From positions 1 through 42,272 of the forward strand of contig CANQHG010000015.1 in assembly GCA_947623655.1 (NCBI GenBank): a DNA stretch of 42,272 nucleotides, read 5' to 3'. The position numbers were made by a program, and so were the translations under genes. The notes beneath the pieces are model-generated. The model worked only from the letters and a program-made list of their open reading frames with translations, ran no database searches and was not told the DNA's origin. Below are positions 29,608-38,902 of the stretch, one piece after another (position 1 is the stretch's first letter; every line of letters starts with the position of its first letter). Source of the stretch: an uncultured Clostridia bacterium (GTDB lineage: Bacteria; Bacillota; Clostridia; Christensenellales; Borkfalkiaceae).

Positions 29608-31435
29608 TCTCCTCACCTCCTTTCCCCTCGGCGCTCTCTCCGTCGGGTTCCCCCATCTCTCCGAACGACGTAACGGCCTTTCCGCCCTTATTCTGGGTGG
29701 TATAGACTTCTGTATAAATGGCGTTGGTGCCGAGAAGCTCTTCATGCGTGCCAACCGCGTCGATATGGCCGTTGTCCATAATGACGATCCTGTCGGCGTC
29801 TTCAACGGAAGATGTGCGCTGGGCGATGATGATCTTCGTCGTCGTGGGGATAAATTCTTTAAACGCCTTGCGGATGAGCGCGTCGGTATGCGTATCGACC
29901 GCGGACGTAGAGTCGTCCAAAATCAAAATCTTGGGTTTTTTGAGGAGCGCACGGGCGATGCACAGTCTCTGCTTTTGCCCGCCCGAGACGTTGGTGCCCC
30001 CCTGCTCGATGTATGTATCGTATTTTTGGGGGAATGTCTGAATGAACTCATCCGCCTGCGCCAATTTGCAGGCCTTTTCCATCTCCTCATCCGTCGCGTC
30101 GGGGTTGCCCCAGCGCAGGTTGTCTTTTATCGTGCCCGAGAAGAGCACGTTCTTCTGAAGAACGACCGCCACTTGATTGCGGAGCGCTTCGAGGTCGTAC
30201 TCTCTCACGTCCTTTCCGCCAACCTTTACGCTCCCCTCCGTCACGTCATAGAGACGGGAGATGAGGTTGACGAGAGACGTTTTGGAAGAACCCGTTCCGC
30301 CGATGATACCGATCGTCTCTCCCGACCTGATGTGCAGGTCGATGTTTTCGAGCACATTCTTTTCGGCGGTCGCCGAATATTTGAAATTGACACCGTCGAA
30401 ATCGACCGAACCGTCCGCAACTTCATGCACGGCGTTTTCGGGGCTGTGCAGCGTGGACTCTTCCTTTAAGATCTCGCAGATACGCCGTGCGCTCTCGACC
30501 GACATCGTGATCATGGCAAATACCATGGAAAACATCATGAGGGAAGAGAGAATCTGCATGCCGTAGACGACGAGCTGGGACACCGACCACACGGAGAGCC
30601 CCGTTCCCTTTAAAATCAGGTAGGAGCCGAGAAAGAGCACCGTCGAGAGCACGCCGTAAAAGAAGAGTTGCATAACGGGGTTGTTCCATGCGAGGATGCG
30701 CTCTGCCTGCGTGAAATCTTTCTGCACGTCGGTCGCGGCGCGGTCGAACTTTTCCTTTTCGTAGTCTTCCCTGACATACGATTTTACGACGCGGATCCCC
30801 TTGATGTTCTCCTGAATGGATTCGTTGAGATTATCGTACTTCTTGAAGACGCGGCGGAAAAGCGGCATCGTTCTCCACATGATGAAGAAGAGGATCGCGG
30901 CGAGCGGGAAAATGACCGCCACAAAGATCCACGCGAGGTCCCCGCCCATCACAAACGCCATCACGACGGAGAAGATCATCATCATGGGGCTTCTGACGGC
31001 CACGCGGATGATCATCATGAACGCCATCTGCACGTTCATGATATCCGTCGTCATACGGGTGACGAGGGAAGGCGTGGAGAATTTGTCGATATTTTCAAAA
31101 GAAAATTCCTGTACTTTGTAATAAAGATCTTGTCTGACGTTCTTTGCAAATCCGCACGACGCCCGCGCGCAAAATGCGCCGGCCGCCGCCCCGCAGATAA
31201 GCGAGAGGATCGCCATTCCCACGAGAATGAGCGCATATTGCCCGACGCCGAGCGTTTGCCATGTTACGCCCGCGCCGCTCGCCCACAGCCCCGCGCCGCC
31301 CTCGATCGCTTCGCCGAGCAAAGTGATGACGAAAGGAATGAGGCATTCGAGAATGACCTCAAAAGTGACGAAGATCGGCGAAAGGATAGACACGAGCTTA
31401 TATTCTCTGATACATTTTGCTAAAGTTTTGAGCAA
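29600..31435 (-). CDS. ABC exporter half-transporter, degenerate-site partner
   Basis: This 611-residue half-transporter is the first gene of the exporter pair. Walker A is GIIGGTGSSKTSLVNLI, the signature NVSGGQKQRLCIARA, and Walker B ILILDDSTSAVD with Asp in place of the catalytic Glu. The H-loop is IIIAQRTSSVED with Gln in place of His. Its ATP site is therefore the degenerate one, as in TM287/288-type heterodimers. The start codon is TTG, set by GGAGG seven bases upstream. A TTGACT/TACTAT promoter about 90 bp upstream drives both genes. Confidence 0.93.
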   Translation of the reverse strand: MLKTLAKCIREYKLVSILSPIFVTFEVILECLIPFVITLLGEAIEGGAGLWASGAGVTWQTLGVGQYALILVGMAILSLICGAAAGAFCARASCGFAKNVRQDLYYKVQEFSFENIDKFSTPSLVTRMTTDIMNVQMAFMMIIRVAVRSPMMMIFSVVMAFVMGGDLAWIFVAVIFPLAAILFFIMWRTMPLFRRVFKKYDNLNESIQENIKGIRVVKSYVREDYEKEKFDRAATDVQKDFTQAERILAWNNPVMQLFFYGVLSTVLFLGSYLILKGTGLSVWSVSQLVVYGMQILSSLMMFSMVFAMITMSVESARRICEILKEESTLHSPENAVHEVADGSVDFDGVNFKYSATAEKNVLENIDLHIRSGETIGIIGGTGSSKTSLVNLISRLYDVTEGSVKVGGKDVREYDLEALRNQVAVVLQKNVLFSGTIKDNLRWGNPDATDEEMEKACKLAQADEFIQTFPQKYDTYIEQGGTNVSGGQKQRLCIARALLKKPKILILDDSTSAVDTHTDALIRKAFKEFIPTTTKIIIAQRTSSVEDADRIVIMDNGHIDAVGTHEELLGTNAIYTEVYTTQNKGGKAVTSFGEMGEPDGESAEGKGGEENA

Positions 31436-31531
31436 ACGATCACCTCCATAAAAAACCTTACTTTTTCTTATAACGGAGAAAAAGGCGCAAATTCCGCAGA
31501 GCGGGAACTTACGCGTTACACATTTCCATAT

Positions 31532-31560
31532 ATAGTATCACGGCTCGTTAAAAAAGTCAA
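31532..31560 (-). promoter_or_regulatory. Promoter of the ABC exporter operon
   Basis: The minus strand has TTGACT (31555-31560), a 17-nt spacer and TACTAT (31532-31537). The predicted start near 31525 leaves a leader of about 90 nt. Confidence 0.72.
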
Positions 31561-31678
31561 CTTCTTAACAGCCACTTTTGCCTTTTCACGAAAAAATCAT
31601 ATTTGCAAGAAGCCTCTTCTGTTTCCTTTCGTGCATAATCTCTGCCGTTCGGCACAAGATACTGTCAGGAGGTAGCAT

Positions 31679-31843
31679 ATGCAGAAATTCAGATCAGGCG
31701 AAACCGTTCCCATGTCCTGCAACTACAAGGCGTACGACAAGAACGGCCAAAGCCGCGACGACGAAAAGACCTATCTTGAAAAGGGCACGACCTTCCCGCC
31801 CCTTCAGCACGAAGGCGGCTATTGGGTCATGGATCACGACTGA
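31679..31843 (+). CDS. YjzC-like small protein
   Basis: This 54-residue ORF has a strong AGGAGG six bases before the ATG and its own terminator. The peptide begins MQKFRSGETVPMSCNYKAYD and contains YLEKGTTFPPLQHEGGYW. The FxxGxxxPxSxxY start and the LEKGxxFPP-W end resemble the YjzC family of small Gram-positive proteins of unknown function. It stands alone between two minus-strand genes. Confidence 0.85.
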   Translation: MQKFRSGETVPMSCNYKAYDKNGQSRDDEKTYLEKGTTFPPLQHEGGYWVMDHD

Positions 31844-31854
31844 GCCCTTTCGGG

Positions 31855-31890
31855 AAAAAGAGCGCTGCCGCACGGCAACGCTCTTTTTTT
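31855..31890. terminator. Bidirectional terminator between the YjzC-like gene and bioY
   Basis: AAAAAGAGCG-TGCCG pairs with CGGCA-CGCTCTTTTT around a CAC loop, with A and T runs on either side. It ends the YjzC-like transcript on the plus strand and the bioY transcript on the minus strand; the bioY stop codon lies in the T run. Confidence 0.9.
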
Positions 31891-32461
31891 AAACATATCT
31901 TTCAATTTTTACCGTCAGGAATGCCGCGAGGGCCAGTTTGATGAGATCGGGCAGAATGTAAGGAATCACGCAGAGCATCAATGCCGCCGCCACTCCCATC
32001 TGATTCGCCGAGGCACGGTTGTAGACGGTGAGAAACCAGGCGGTCCCAAAGAAATAACACACAGCGAGCCCGAGGAGCATGGCCAAATACAGCATGCCGC
32101 ATCTCAGCCATCGGTTTTTGACGGGAATATGCCTCGCGGCTGCGGGAATGAGAGCCGCAAACACAAAGCCGAGGATGTAACCGCCTGTCGCACCGAAAAG
32201 CGCCGCCGCCCCCGCCCTGAACCCCGCAAATACAGGGATCCCGATGAGCCCCATGAGGACATAGACGACGACCGCCGCCGTTCCCCGCTTCAGGCCTAAA
32301 AGTCCCCCGACCGCCGCAACGGCAAAGGTCTGCAGGGTGAACGGGACCTCTCCGATGGGTAAGGAGATCCACGCGCACACTGTGATGAGCGCGACCCCGA
32401 CGGCAATAAAAGCGGCCTCCTTGGCCGCACTGTATACACGCTTGGATGCAATATTTTTCAT
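31889..32461 (-). CDS. bioY: BioY biotin transporter (ECF S component)
   Basis: This 190-residue membrane protein has about six helices and is the substrate-binding component of an energy-coupling-factor biotin importer. Signatures are WISLPIGEVPFTLQTFAV, VVYVLMGLIGIPVFAGFRAG, LFGATGGYILGFVFAA and the C-terminal YILPDLIKLALAAFLTVKI. The energising EcfA/T subunits are not in the window and are presumably shared. There is no strong ribosome binding site. The region upstream is repeat-rich and shows no BirA operator that I can recognise. Confidence 0.93.
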   Translation of the reverse strand: MKNIASKRVYSAAKEAAFIAVGVALITVCAWISLPIGEVPFTLQTFAVAAVGGLLGLKRGTAAVVVYVLMGLIGIPVFAGFRAGAAALFGATGGYILGFVFAALIPAAARHIPVKNRWLRCGMLYLAMLLGLAVCYFFGTAWFLTVYNRASANQMGVAAALMLCVIPYILPDLIKLALAAFLTVKIERYV

Positions 32462-32509
32462 ACGAAATTTCCAAAAAAAGAAACTTATGTTGCAATTTCG
32501 ATCAACACA

Positions 32510-32655
32510 GTCTCTTAGCTCTCCCTCGAGGAGGTGTCGTTCTCAATCGCGTCACGGTGCCCCTGTCGAACCATCACTACAAGAACCCTACCCCTTCGGG
32601 GGGAGGCCTTGAAAGAAGTGTCCTTCCGCCCCCGCTTATTCTGAGGGAGCGCGGC
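32510..32655. repeat. Intergenic repeat fragments between bioY and metK
   Basis: The 200-bp gap contains pieces of the dispersed families: CTCCCTCGAGGAGG, CCTGTCGAACCATCAC (as in the inner element at 6129), CCCCTTCGGGG and TTATTCTGAGGGAG. Nothing coding is visible and no clear terminator for metK is found apart from these short hairpins. Confidence 0.5.
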
Positions 32656-32664
32656 GAACTGCGC

Positions 32665-33831
32665 TCAATTTTTAATTAAATATTTCTTCAGATCTCCCCT
32701 GTCCGTCTGTTCCCACGGGTAGCTGTCGCGGCCGAAATGTCCGTATGCGGCAGTCTGCCCGTAAATGGGACGATGCAAACCGAGCTTTTTGATGATCGCC
32801 GCGGGCCGTAAATCGAATTCTCTCCTCACGATCTCCGCGATCTCATCGTCGGGAAGTTTCCCCGTGCCGAACGTATCGACGAATACGGAAACGGGCCGCG
32901 CGACCCCGATCGCATAGGCGACCTGAAGTTCCATCTCATCGGCGAGCCCCGCATAGACGACGTTTTTACAGATATACCGCGCCATATATGTCGCACTTCT
33001 GTCCACTTTTGTCGGATCTTTCCCCGAGAAAGACCCGCCGCCGTGGGGCGCCCTGCCGCCGTATGTATCGACGACGATCTTTCTCCCCGTCAGCCCCGAA
33101 TCTCCCTCGGGACCGCCGATCTCAAACCGGCCCGTCGGATTGATGAAATATTTGGTATTTTCATCGAGAAGTTCTTCGGGAATGACCGCCTCGGCGACAA
33201 GCTTTTTCATGTCGGCATAGATCTGTTCCTGCGAGACTTTTGTATTGTGCTGGGCGGAAATGACCACCGTATCAACGCGCACAGGCGTCTTCCCCTCGTA
33301 TTCCACCGTGACCTGCGTTTTGCCGTCGGGACGAAGATAATCGACGATCTTCTGCTTCCGCACTTCTGCGAGCCGGTAGGCGAGCTTGTGCGCGAGAACG
33401 ATGGGAAGAGGCATGAGCTCCTCCGTCTCGCGGCAGGCATAGCCGAACATCATGCCCTGATCTCCCGCGCCGATCTCATCCGCTTCCTCGCCGCCCTCTT
33501 TCTTCTCCTTGGAAGCGTCCACGCCGAGCGCAATGTCGGGCGACTGGCCGTGGATGAGGGTAATGACCTTGCATTTATCGTATGCAAAATCCCCCGCATA
33601 GTAACCGATACGTTGAATGACGGCGCGCGCGATCGCCTCATAGTTGACTTTCGCCCGCGTCGTGACTTCGCCTGTGATCATGAGTGTATTGTAAGCCGCG
33701 CAACACTCGACCGCCGCACGGGTATAGGGATCCTGTCTCAACAGTTCGTCCAGAATGGCGTCGGAGATGTTGTCGCACACCTTGTCGGGGTGCCCCTCCG
33801 TCACGCTCTCACTCGTAAAAAATCTTCTCAT
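32665..33831 (-). CDS. metK: S-adenosylmethionine synthase
   Basis: This 388-residue cytoplasmic enzyme makes SAM from methionine and ATP. All signatures are present: [20 protein letters not shown] near the N-terminus, [47 protein letters not shown] and [19 protein letters not shown]. Length is normal. The ATG at 33831 has GAGG eight bases upstream; an in-frame ATG 18 codons earlier is rejected. The leader from the consensus promoter is only about 20 nt, too short for a SAM riboswitch. Confidence 0.97.
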   Translation of the reverse strand: MRRFFTSESVTEGHPDKVCDNISDAILDELLRQDPYTRAAVECCAAYNTLMITGEVTTRAKVNYEAIARAVIQRIGYYAGDFAYDKCKVITLIHGQSPDIALGVDASKEKKEGGEEADEIGAGDQGMMFGYACRETEELMPLPIVLAHKLAYRLAEVRKQKIVDYLRPDGKTQVTVEYEGKTPVRVDTVVISAQHNTKVSQEQIYADMKKLVAEAVIPEELLDENTKYFINPTGRFEIGGPEGDSGLTGRKIVVDTYGGRAPHGGGSFSGKDPTKVDRSATYMARYICKNVVYAGLADEMELQVAYAIGVARPVSVFVDTFGTGKLPDDEIAEIVRREFDLRPAAIIKKLGLHRPIYGQTAAYGHFGRDSYPWEQTDRGDLKKYLIKN

Positions 33832-33856
33832 ATGCGTTTCCTCGTCGTGTCTATCT

Positions 33857-33885
33857 ATTATAGCAAGAGATCGGAAAGATGTCAA
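33857..33885 (-). promoter_or_regulatory. Promoter of metK
   Basis: The minus strand shows consensus TTGACA (33880-33885), a 17-nt spacer and TATAAT (33857-33862), with the start predicted near 33850. Confidence 0.92.
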
Positions 33886-33960
33886 GTAAAATGACCCCCT
33901 CTTGCCCGCCCCTCCCGAGGCGGACTAAGGAGACGGGGTAGAACATGTCAACTAAAATGA
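33879..33960. repeat. 16-bp direct repeat including the metK -35 box
   Basis: ATGTCAAGTAAAATGA (33879-33894) and ATGTCAACTAAAATGA (33945-33960) differ by one base and lie 66 bp apart. The first contains the metK -35 box. The second has no -10 box at the right distance, so it is either a second binding site or the trace of a repeat insertion. Confidence 0.7.
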
Positions 33961-33967
33961 TGCTCTG

Positions 33968-33997
33968 TTGCCTGCCCCTTTTTAAGGGGGCAGGCAA
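33968..33997. repeat. GC-rich palindromic repeat
   Basis: TTGCCTGCCCC, a TTTTTAA loop and GGGGGCAGGCAA form a stem of about 11 bp. It belongs to the same dispersed family as 7583-7625 and 35651-35723. Confidence 0.6.
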
Positions 33998-34004
33998 GGA
34001 GAGT

Positions 34005-34146
34005 AAAAAATAAGGGCGTTCCAATGATGGAACGCCCGCATTGAGTATCCCGTCATTGTTGCCACACAAATTCTTCCACAATCGGAAAATGAGGATACAC
34101 CAAATGCCAGTGTAGTCGTGCATGAAAAAATATGAAACTTTGTGGC
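34005..34146 (-). ncRNA. Candidate small RNA of about 140 nt, unrecognised
   Basis: A good minus-strand promoter and a strong terminator bracket about 140 nt without a credible gene. The terminator is GGGCGTTCCA, loop ATGA, TGGAACGCCC (34014-34037) followed by TTATTTTTT on the minus strand. Near the 5' end GCCACA can pair with TGTGGC about 80 nt downstream, and TACAC with GTGTA inside that arm. The only ORF reads through the terminator without a stop and has no ribosome binding site. It does not match the motifs I know for 6S, SRP RNA, tmRNA or SAM riboswitches. Confidence 0.6.
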
Positions 34147-34152
34147 AAGTTC

Positions 34153-34181
34153 AGTATACCACAGCGCCGAAAAGTATGCAA
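34153..34181 (-). promoter_or_regulatory. Promoter of the candidate small RNA
   Basis: The minus strand has TTGCAT (34176-34181), a 17-nt spacer and TATACT (34153-34158), with a predicted start at about 34146. Confidence 0.75.
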
Positions 34182-34206
34182 GATTTTTTTGAAATTTGCT
34201 TAAAAA

Positions 34207-34237
34207 CCGCGCCGCCGAAATTTTTTCGGCGGCGCGG
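34207..34237. repeat. Perfect hairpin just upstream of the XRE-gene promoter (copy 1)
   Basis: CCGCGCCGCCGAAA and TTTCGGCGGCGCGG are exact reverse complements around TTT. The stem ends 7 bp before the -35 box. The same hairpin recurs at 34638-34670 in the same place relative to the next promoter. Confidence 0.88.
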
Positions 34238-34244
34238 CATCTCA

Positions 34245-34273
34245 TTGACATTTTTAAAATTCCTTGCTATAAT
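34245..34273 (+). promoter_or_regulatory. Promoter of the second XRE regulator
   Basis: Consensus TTGACA (34245-34250), a 17-nt spacer and TATAAT (34268-34273) predict a start near 34280. Confidence 0.92.
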
Positions 34274-34310
34274 CCGACTATAAATGATTTCACAGGAGGC
34301 ACGGTCAGAT

Positions 34311-34631
34311 ATGGATGTGATAGGAAAATTGGATCGGTTGCGGCTGGAAAGAAACCTGAGCGTATACCGTCTTGCCGAACTTTCGGGCATCAATCATTCG
34401 ACGCTTGCAAACACTTTTTCCCACAGAACGGTCCCTTCCATTAAAAATCTCGAGCTTATGTGCAAAACGTTTGGCATTAGCCTTTCCCAATTCTTTGCCG
34501 AAAACGAATCGTCGCCAATGCGGCTTTCCCCCAATGAAATAACTCTCATCCGAAACTATAGGAAACTGCCCGAACAACTCAAAACTGCCGTGTCCGATAT
34601 CGTCAATCTTGTCCCCGACTTAAAAAACTGA
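34311..34631 (+). CDS. XRE-family HTH transcriptional regulator
   Basis: This 106-residue protein has a Cro/CI-type HTH. It begins IGKLDRLRLERNLSVYRLAE, followed by GINHSTLANTFSHRTVPS and LELMCKTFGISLSQFFA. The C-terminal part (LSPNEITLIRNYRKLPEQLK) is a short helical segment often seen in this class of small regulators. The ATG at 34311 is preferred because the HTH starts there and AGGAGG lies 11 bases upstream; an in-frame ATG at 34284 would leave a leader of about 4 nt. It is flanked by two copies of a long hairpin and lies opposite the candidate small RNA. Confidence 0.87.
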   Translation: MDVIGKLDRLRLERNLSVYRLAELSGINHSTLANTFSHRTVPSIKNLELMCKTFGISLSQFFAENESSPMRLSPNEITLIRNYRKLPEQLKTAVSDIVNLVPDLKN

Positions 34632-34637
34632 AACTCC

Positions 34638-34670
34638 GCCGCGCCGCCGAAATTTTTTCGGCGGCGCGGC
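34638..34670. repeat. Perfect hairpin just upstream of the radical SAM promoter (copy 2)
   Basis: GCCGCGCCGCCGAAA and TTTCGGCGGCGCGGC form a 15-bp stem around TTT. It lies 6 bp after the XRE stop codon and ends 6 bp before the next -35 box. T residues are in the loop and not after the stem, so it is not a standard terminator. Confidence 0.88.
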
Positions 34671-34676
34671 TTCTCA

Positions 34677-34705
34677 TTGACTTTCCCCCCTCCTTATGCT
34701 ATACT
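34677..34705 (+). promoter_or_regulatory. Promoter placing the transcript start at the ATG (leaderless)
   Basis: TTGACT (34677-34682), a 17-nt spacer and TATACT (34700-34705) are followed by six bases and ATG at 34712. The predicted first base is the A of the start codon, and no ribosome binding site is present. Confidence 0.82.
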
Positions 34706-34711
34706 TTTCCC

Positions 34712-35560
34712 ATGCAGTGTTTTCTTTGTCCCGTGATGTGCGGGGCGGACAGGTCGGTTCGTGCGGGCGCGTGTGGCGTGAAAGGGATCTCCGTCGCCAA
34801 GGCCTATCTTCACCCTTTTGAGGAGCCCTTTCTCTCGCCCAACAAAAGGAGCGGAACGGTCTTTTTTGCCGGCTGTTCTCTCAGATGTGTATTTTGCCAG
34901 AACTATAAAGTCTCCCGCGCCGAAAAAGGCAAGGAGATGACTCCGCAAGCCCTCGCCGGACTCTTCCGCTCCCTCGAAGAACAGGGCGCCGAAAATATCG
35001 ACCTCGTCACTGCCGATCACCTCGTTCCCTATCTTGCCGAGGCCTTTGAAAACTACCGTCCCCGCGTCCCCGTCGTCTTCAATTCGGGCGGATACGTCAC
35101 GGCGGAAGCGCTCTCGCGCATCGACCCGTTTATCGACATATATCTGCCGGATTTTAAGTTTTCCGATCCCATTCTCGCCCAAAAATTCACGGGGCGAAGC
35201 GACTATCCGAAAATCGCCGCCGAGGCCATAAAATTCATGGCGAAAAAAAGGCCCGTCTGCGAATGCGGGCAACTGAAAAGCGGGCTTGCGGTGCGGCATC
35301 TCATTCTCCCCGCGCACACCGAAGACAGCAAGCGCGTCCTCGATACGCTTACGGAGCTCATTCCGCCCGACGCTCCCCTCTCTCTGATGCGGCAATACAC
35401 CCCCATGGGCAAAATTGAAAATTTCCCCGAACTTTCTCGCCGCGTGACAGACAGGGAGTACGATAAAGTCGTAGATTACGCTATAAGTCTCGGATTTTTG
35501 AATATTTACACGCAAGAAAAAGAGAGCGCGGATAAAAAATTCATCCCCGATTGGGACTAA
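34712..35560 (+). CDS. Radical SAM protein, PflX-like (pyruvate-formate-lyase-activase related)
   Basis: This 282-residue radical SAM enzyme has the iron-sulfur motif AGCSLRCVFCQNYKVS (CxxxCxxC) near residue 55 and an N-terminal Cys cluster MQCFLCPVMCGADRS plus AGACGVK. Further motifs are VVFNSGGYVTAEAL, DIYLPDFKFSD and LILPAHTEDSKRVLDTLTEL. The layout is that of COG1313/PflX proteins, which resemble glycyl-radical activases but whose substrate is not established. No glycyl-radical enzyme lies nearby. Its mRNA is predicted to be leaderless. Confidence 0.88.
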   Translation: MQCFLCPVMCGADRSVRAGACGVKGISVAKAYLHPFEEPFLSPNKRSGTVFFAGCSLRCVFCQNYKVSRAEKGKEMTPQALAGLFRSLEEQGAENIDLVTADHLVPYLAEAFENYRPRVPVVFNSGGYVTAEALSRIDPFIDIYLPDFKFSDPILAQKFTGRSDYPKIAAEAIKFMAKKRPVCECGQLKSGLAVRHLILPAHTEDSKRVLDTLTELIPPDAPLSLMRQYTPMGKIENFPELSRRVTDREYDKVVDYAISLGFLNIYTQEKESADKKFIPDWD

Positions 35561-35564
35561 AGTC

Positions 35565-35735
35565 TCCGCTCATTCTGAGGGCGTAGTCCGAAAGATCCCC
35601 TCAAACGGGCAGAACGCCACCCCCTCAGTCTCGCAAAGCTCGACAGCTCCCCCTCAAGGGGGAGCCGAGAATCCGCCCATACCCTCAAGGGGGAGCCGAG
35701 AATCCGCCCATACCCTCGAGGGGTGGGTGTCACGC
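35565..35735. repeat. Repeat-rich intergenic region with a 31-bp tandem repeat
   Basis: Two exact 31-bp copies starting CCCTCAAGGGGGAGCCGAGA (35651-35681 and 35682-35712) are followed by the first 11 bp of a third (CCCTCGAGGGG). Upstream are TCAGTCTCGCAAAGCTCGAC and CATTCTGAGGGCG fragments of the dispersed families. The repeat core is itself palindromic. No gene is visible here. Confidence 0.85.
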
Positions 35736-35756
35736 AGTGACGGGAGAGGTGCCGCT

Positions 35757-35879
35757 CTATTCCTCCATGATCTCGGCTTTCAGGCGCACAATCTTTTTAG
35801 TCAGTTTTGCGCAGTCGGCGGGAGAAGCGGCTTTGAGTTCCTCTTCCAGTCTTCTGAGTTCGTTCAACTTTGTCTTCAT
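35757..35879 (-). CDS. Candidate 40-residue charged helical peptide
   Basis: This ORF is too short for routine calling: it begins MKTKLNELRRLEEELKAASP and ends IVRLKAEIMEE, with heptad-like Leu spacing that suggests a coiled coil. The amino acid composition is protein-like. It has no ribosome binding site; AATACT lies six bases before the ATG, the same spacing as at the predicted leaderless genes, but there is no good -35 box. It is divergent from the ABC-F gene, 30 bp away. Confidence 0.45.
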   Translation of the reverse strand: MKTKLNELRRLEEELKAASPADCAKLTKKIVRLKAEIMEE

Positions 35880-35909
35880 ACCAACAGTATTTCTTTCGGA
35901 GAAGCGTTT

Positions 35910-37766
<1,857 letters not shown>

Positions 37767-37770
37767 ACCG

Positions 37771-38736
37771 TCAATCTTTCGGGGTATCCGTCTTCACGCT
37801 CTCAAACCCGTTTGCCGCCATTCTTCTTTTCAGACGTCCGGGCAGATCGAAAGTGCGGAAGAAAAACACCGCCCTGAAAAAGAGCCATACAAAGATCAAA
37901 ATTTCGGAAAGGATCGCGCAAACGATCTTCGCCGCAAGGGGCATGCGTTCCCACAGCGTCGACGTCCGCACGATCTGTCCGTCCACAAACGGGCCGCGGA
38001 TCGAAGCGCTGTACACATATGACCCGTAAACCGCGCTGCGGCAGAGGACGATCTTAGCCGCGTCCTGCTGCATGTCGACAAGCCCGTTCTTTTGCGCCTC
38101 TTTTAACAAGAACGTCTGCCTTTCCCGTCCCGCAAGGGCGATCTTCGGCGCAAAGAGGACGTACAGCGCGCAAACCGCAATAAAGATCCCCACGCCCATC
38201 CCCGCAAAGCTGTTGTACGCGTCGACATTGTGTGCGGTAGTACAGTCGAGTATCGCGATCTGCGCCGTCAGAAGCGCGATGAGCCCGATGCAGAAATCGA
38301 TGATCTTGATCTCGAAGTACTGATACCCCTTGTCCTGCGTTCTGATGATCCCGCGCATTGCAAATCCGAGCTCGCAAAAGGCGATGACTGCGAGAAAGAT
38401 GGCATACATGACGCCGTAATCGCCGTGGCTACGGCTCTTGAACGCCATGCTTCCCATAAATCCGCTGTAGACGACGCTCGCGAGGAACAGAAAGACAGCG
38501 GCAAGGACGTTCCGTCTCTTGGGGGAAGAACCCTTGACGCCGCGGACGCACTGCAACTTCGCGAGCAAAATGGCGCAAGTGTAAACGGCGATCACACAGA
38601 GATTGACATCCGTAAAGAGGCCGATAAAGAATTTTCCGCACGTCAGAACCGCCGACCAGCACAGCCCCAAAAAGGCCCGCACGACCAGCCTGTCTTCATA
38701 CGGCATATCTCTGTATTTTTGAATGAAATCGATCAT
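37771..38736 (-). CDS. Polytopic membrane protein, unknown function
   Basis: This 321-residue protein has about seven hydrophobic segments (for example LGLCWSAVLTCGKFFIGLF, VLAAVFLFLASVVYSGFMG and GMGVGIFIAVCALYVLFA), a cytoplasmic stretch around residues 220-270 and a final helix (IVCAILSEILIFVWLFFRAV) before a basic tail. No family is recognised. The ATG at 38736 is preferred because the promoter TATAAT box lies 43 bp upstream of it; its ribosome binding site (GTGGGG) is weak. The gene converges on the ABC-F gene with a 4-bp gap. Confidence 0.75.
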   Translation of the reverse strand: MIDFIQKYRDMPYEDRLVVRAFLGLCWSAVLTCGKFFIGLFTDVNLCVIAVYTCAILLAKLQCVRGVKGSSPKRRNVLAAVFLFLASVVYSGFMGSMAFKSRSHGDYGVMYAIFLAVIAFCELGFAMRGIIRTQDKGYQYFEIKIIDFCIGLIALLTAQIAILDCTTAHNVDAYNSFAGMGVGIFIAVCALYVLFAPKIALAGRERQTFLLKEAQKNGLVDMQQDAAKIVLCRSAVYGSYVYSASIRGPFVDGQIVRTSTLWERMPLAAKIVCAILSEILIFVWLFFRAVFFFRTFDLPGRLKRRMAANGFESVKTDTPKD

Positions 38737-38778
38737 ATCGGCCCCACAGACGATGTGTAACGGACTGCCCGCAAGTAA

Positions 38779-38807
38779 ATTATAGCATAAATCGTTGCAT
38801 TCATCAA
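38779..38807 (-). promoter_or_regulatory. Promoter of the polytopic membrane protein gene
   Basis: The minus strand has TTGATG (38802-38807), a 17-nt spacer and TATAAT (38779-38784), giving a leader of about 36 nt. Confidence 0.82.
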
Positions 38808-38844
38808 CAAAAATCACACGATCGGAAAAACTCATCAAAACGAA

Positions 38845-38876
38845 CAAAAAGAGCAGCGGAATTTCCGTTGCTCTTG
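38845..38876 (-). terminator. Terminator of the rpsB-tsf operon
   Basis: On the minus strand AAGAGCA-CGGAA pairs with TTCCG-TGCTCTT (one A/C mismatch) and is followed by TTTTT. It lies about 25 bp past the tsf stop codon. Confidence 0.85.
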
Positions 38877-38902
38877 CTTTTTCAAACCGTATTCCGGCTT
38901 TC

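Noticed and set aside
32470-32510. BirA-type operator before bioY
   Set aside because: TGTTG and CAACA arms 10 bp apart are present, but the known TTGTTAACC-type arms are not. Arms of five bases are easily chance.
33832-33856. SAM riboswitch before metK
   Set aside because: The consensus promoter leaves a leader of only about 20 nt, too short for any known SAM riboswitch, and no conserved motif is seen further upstream.
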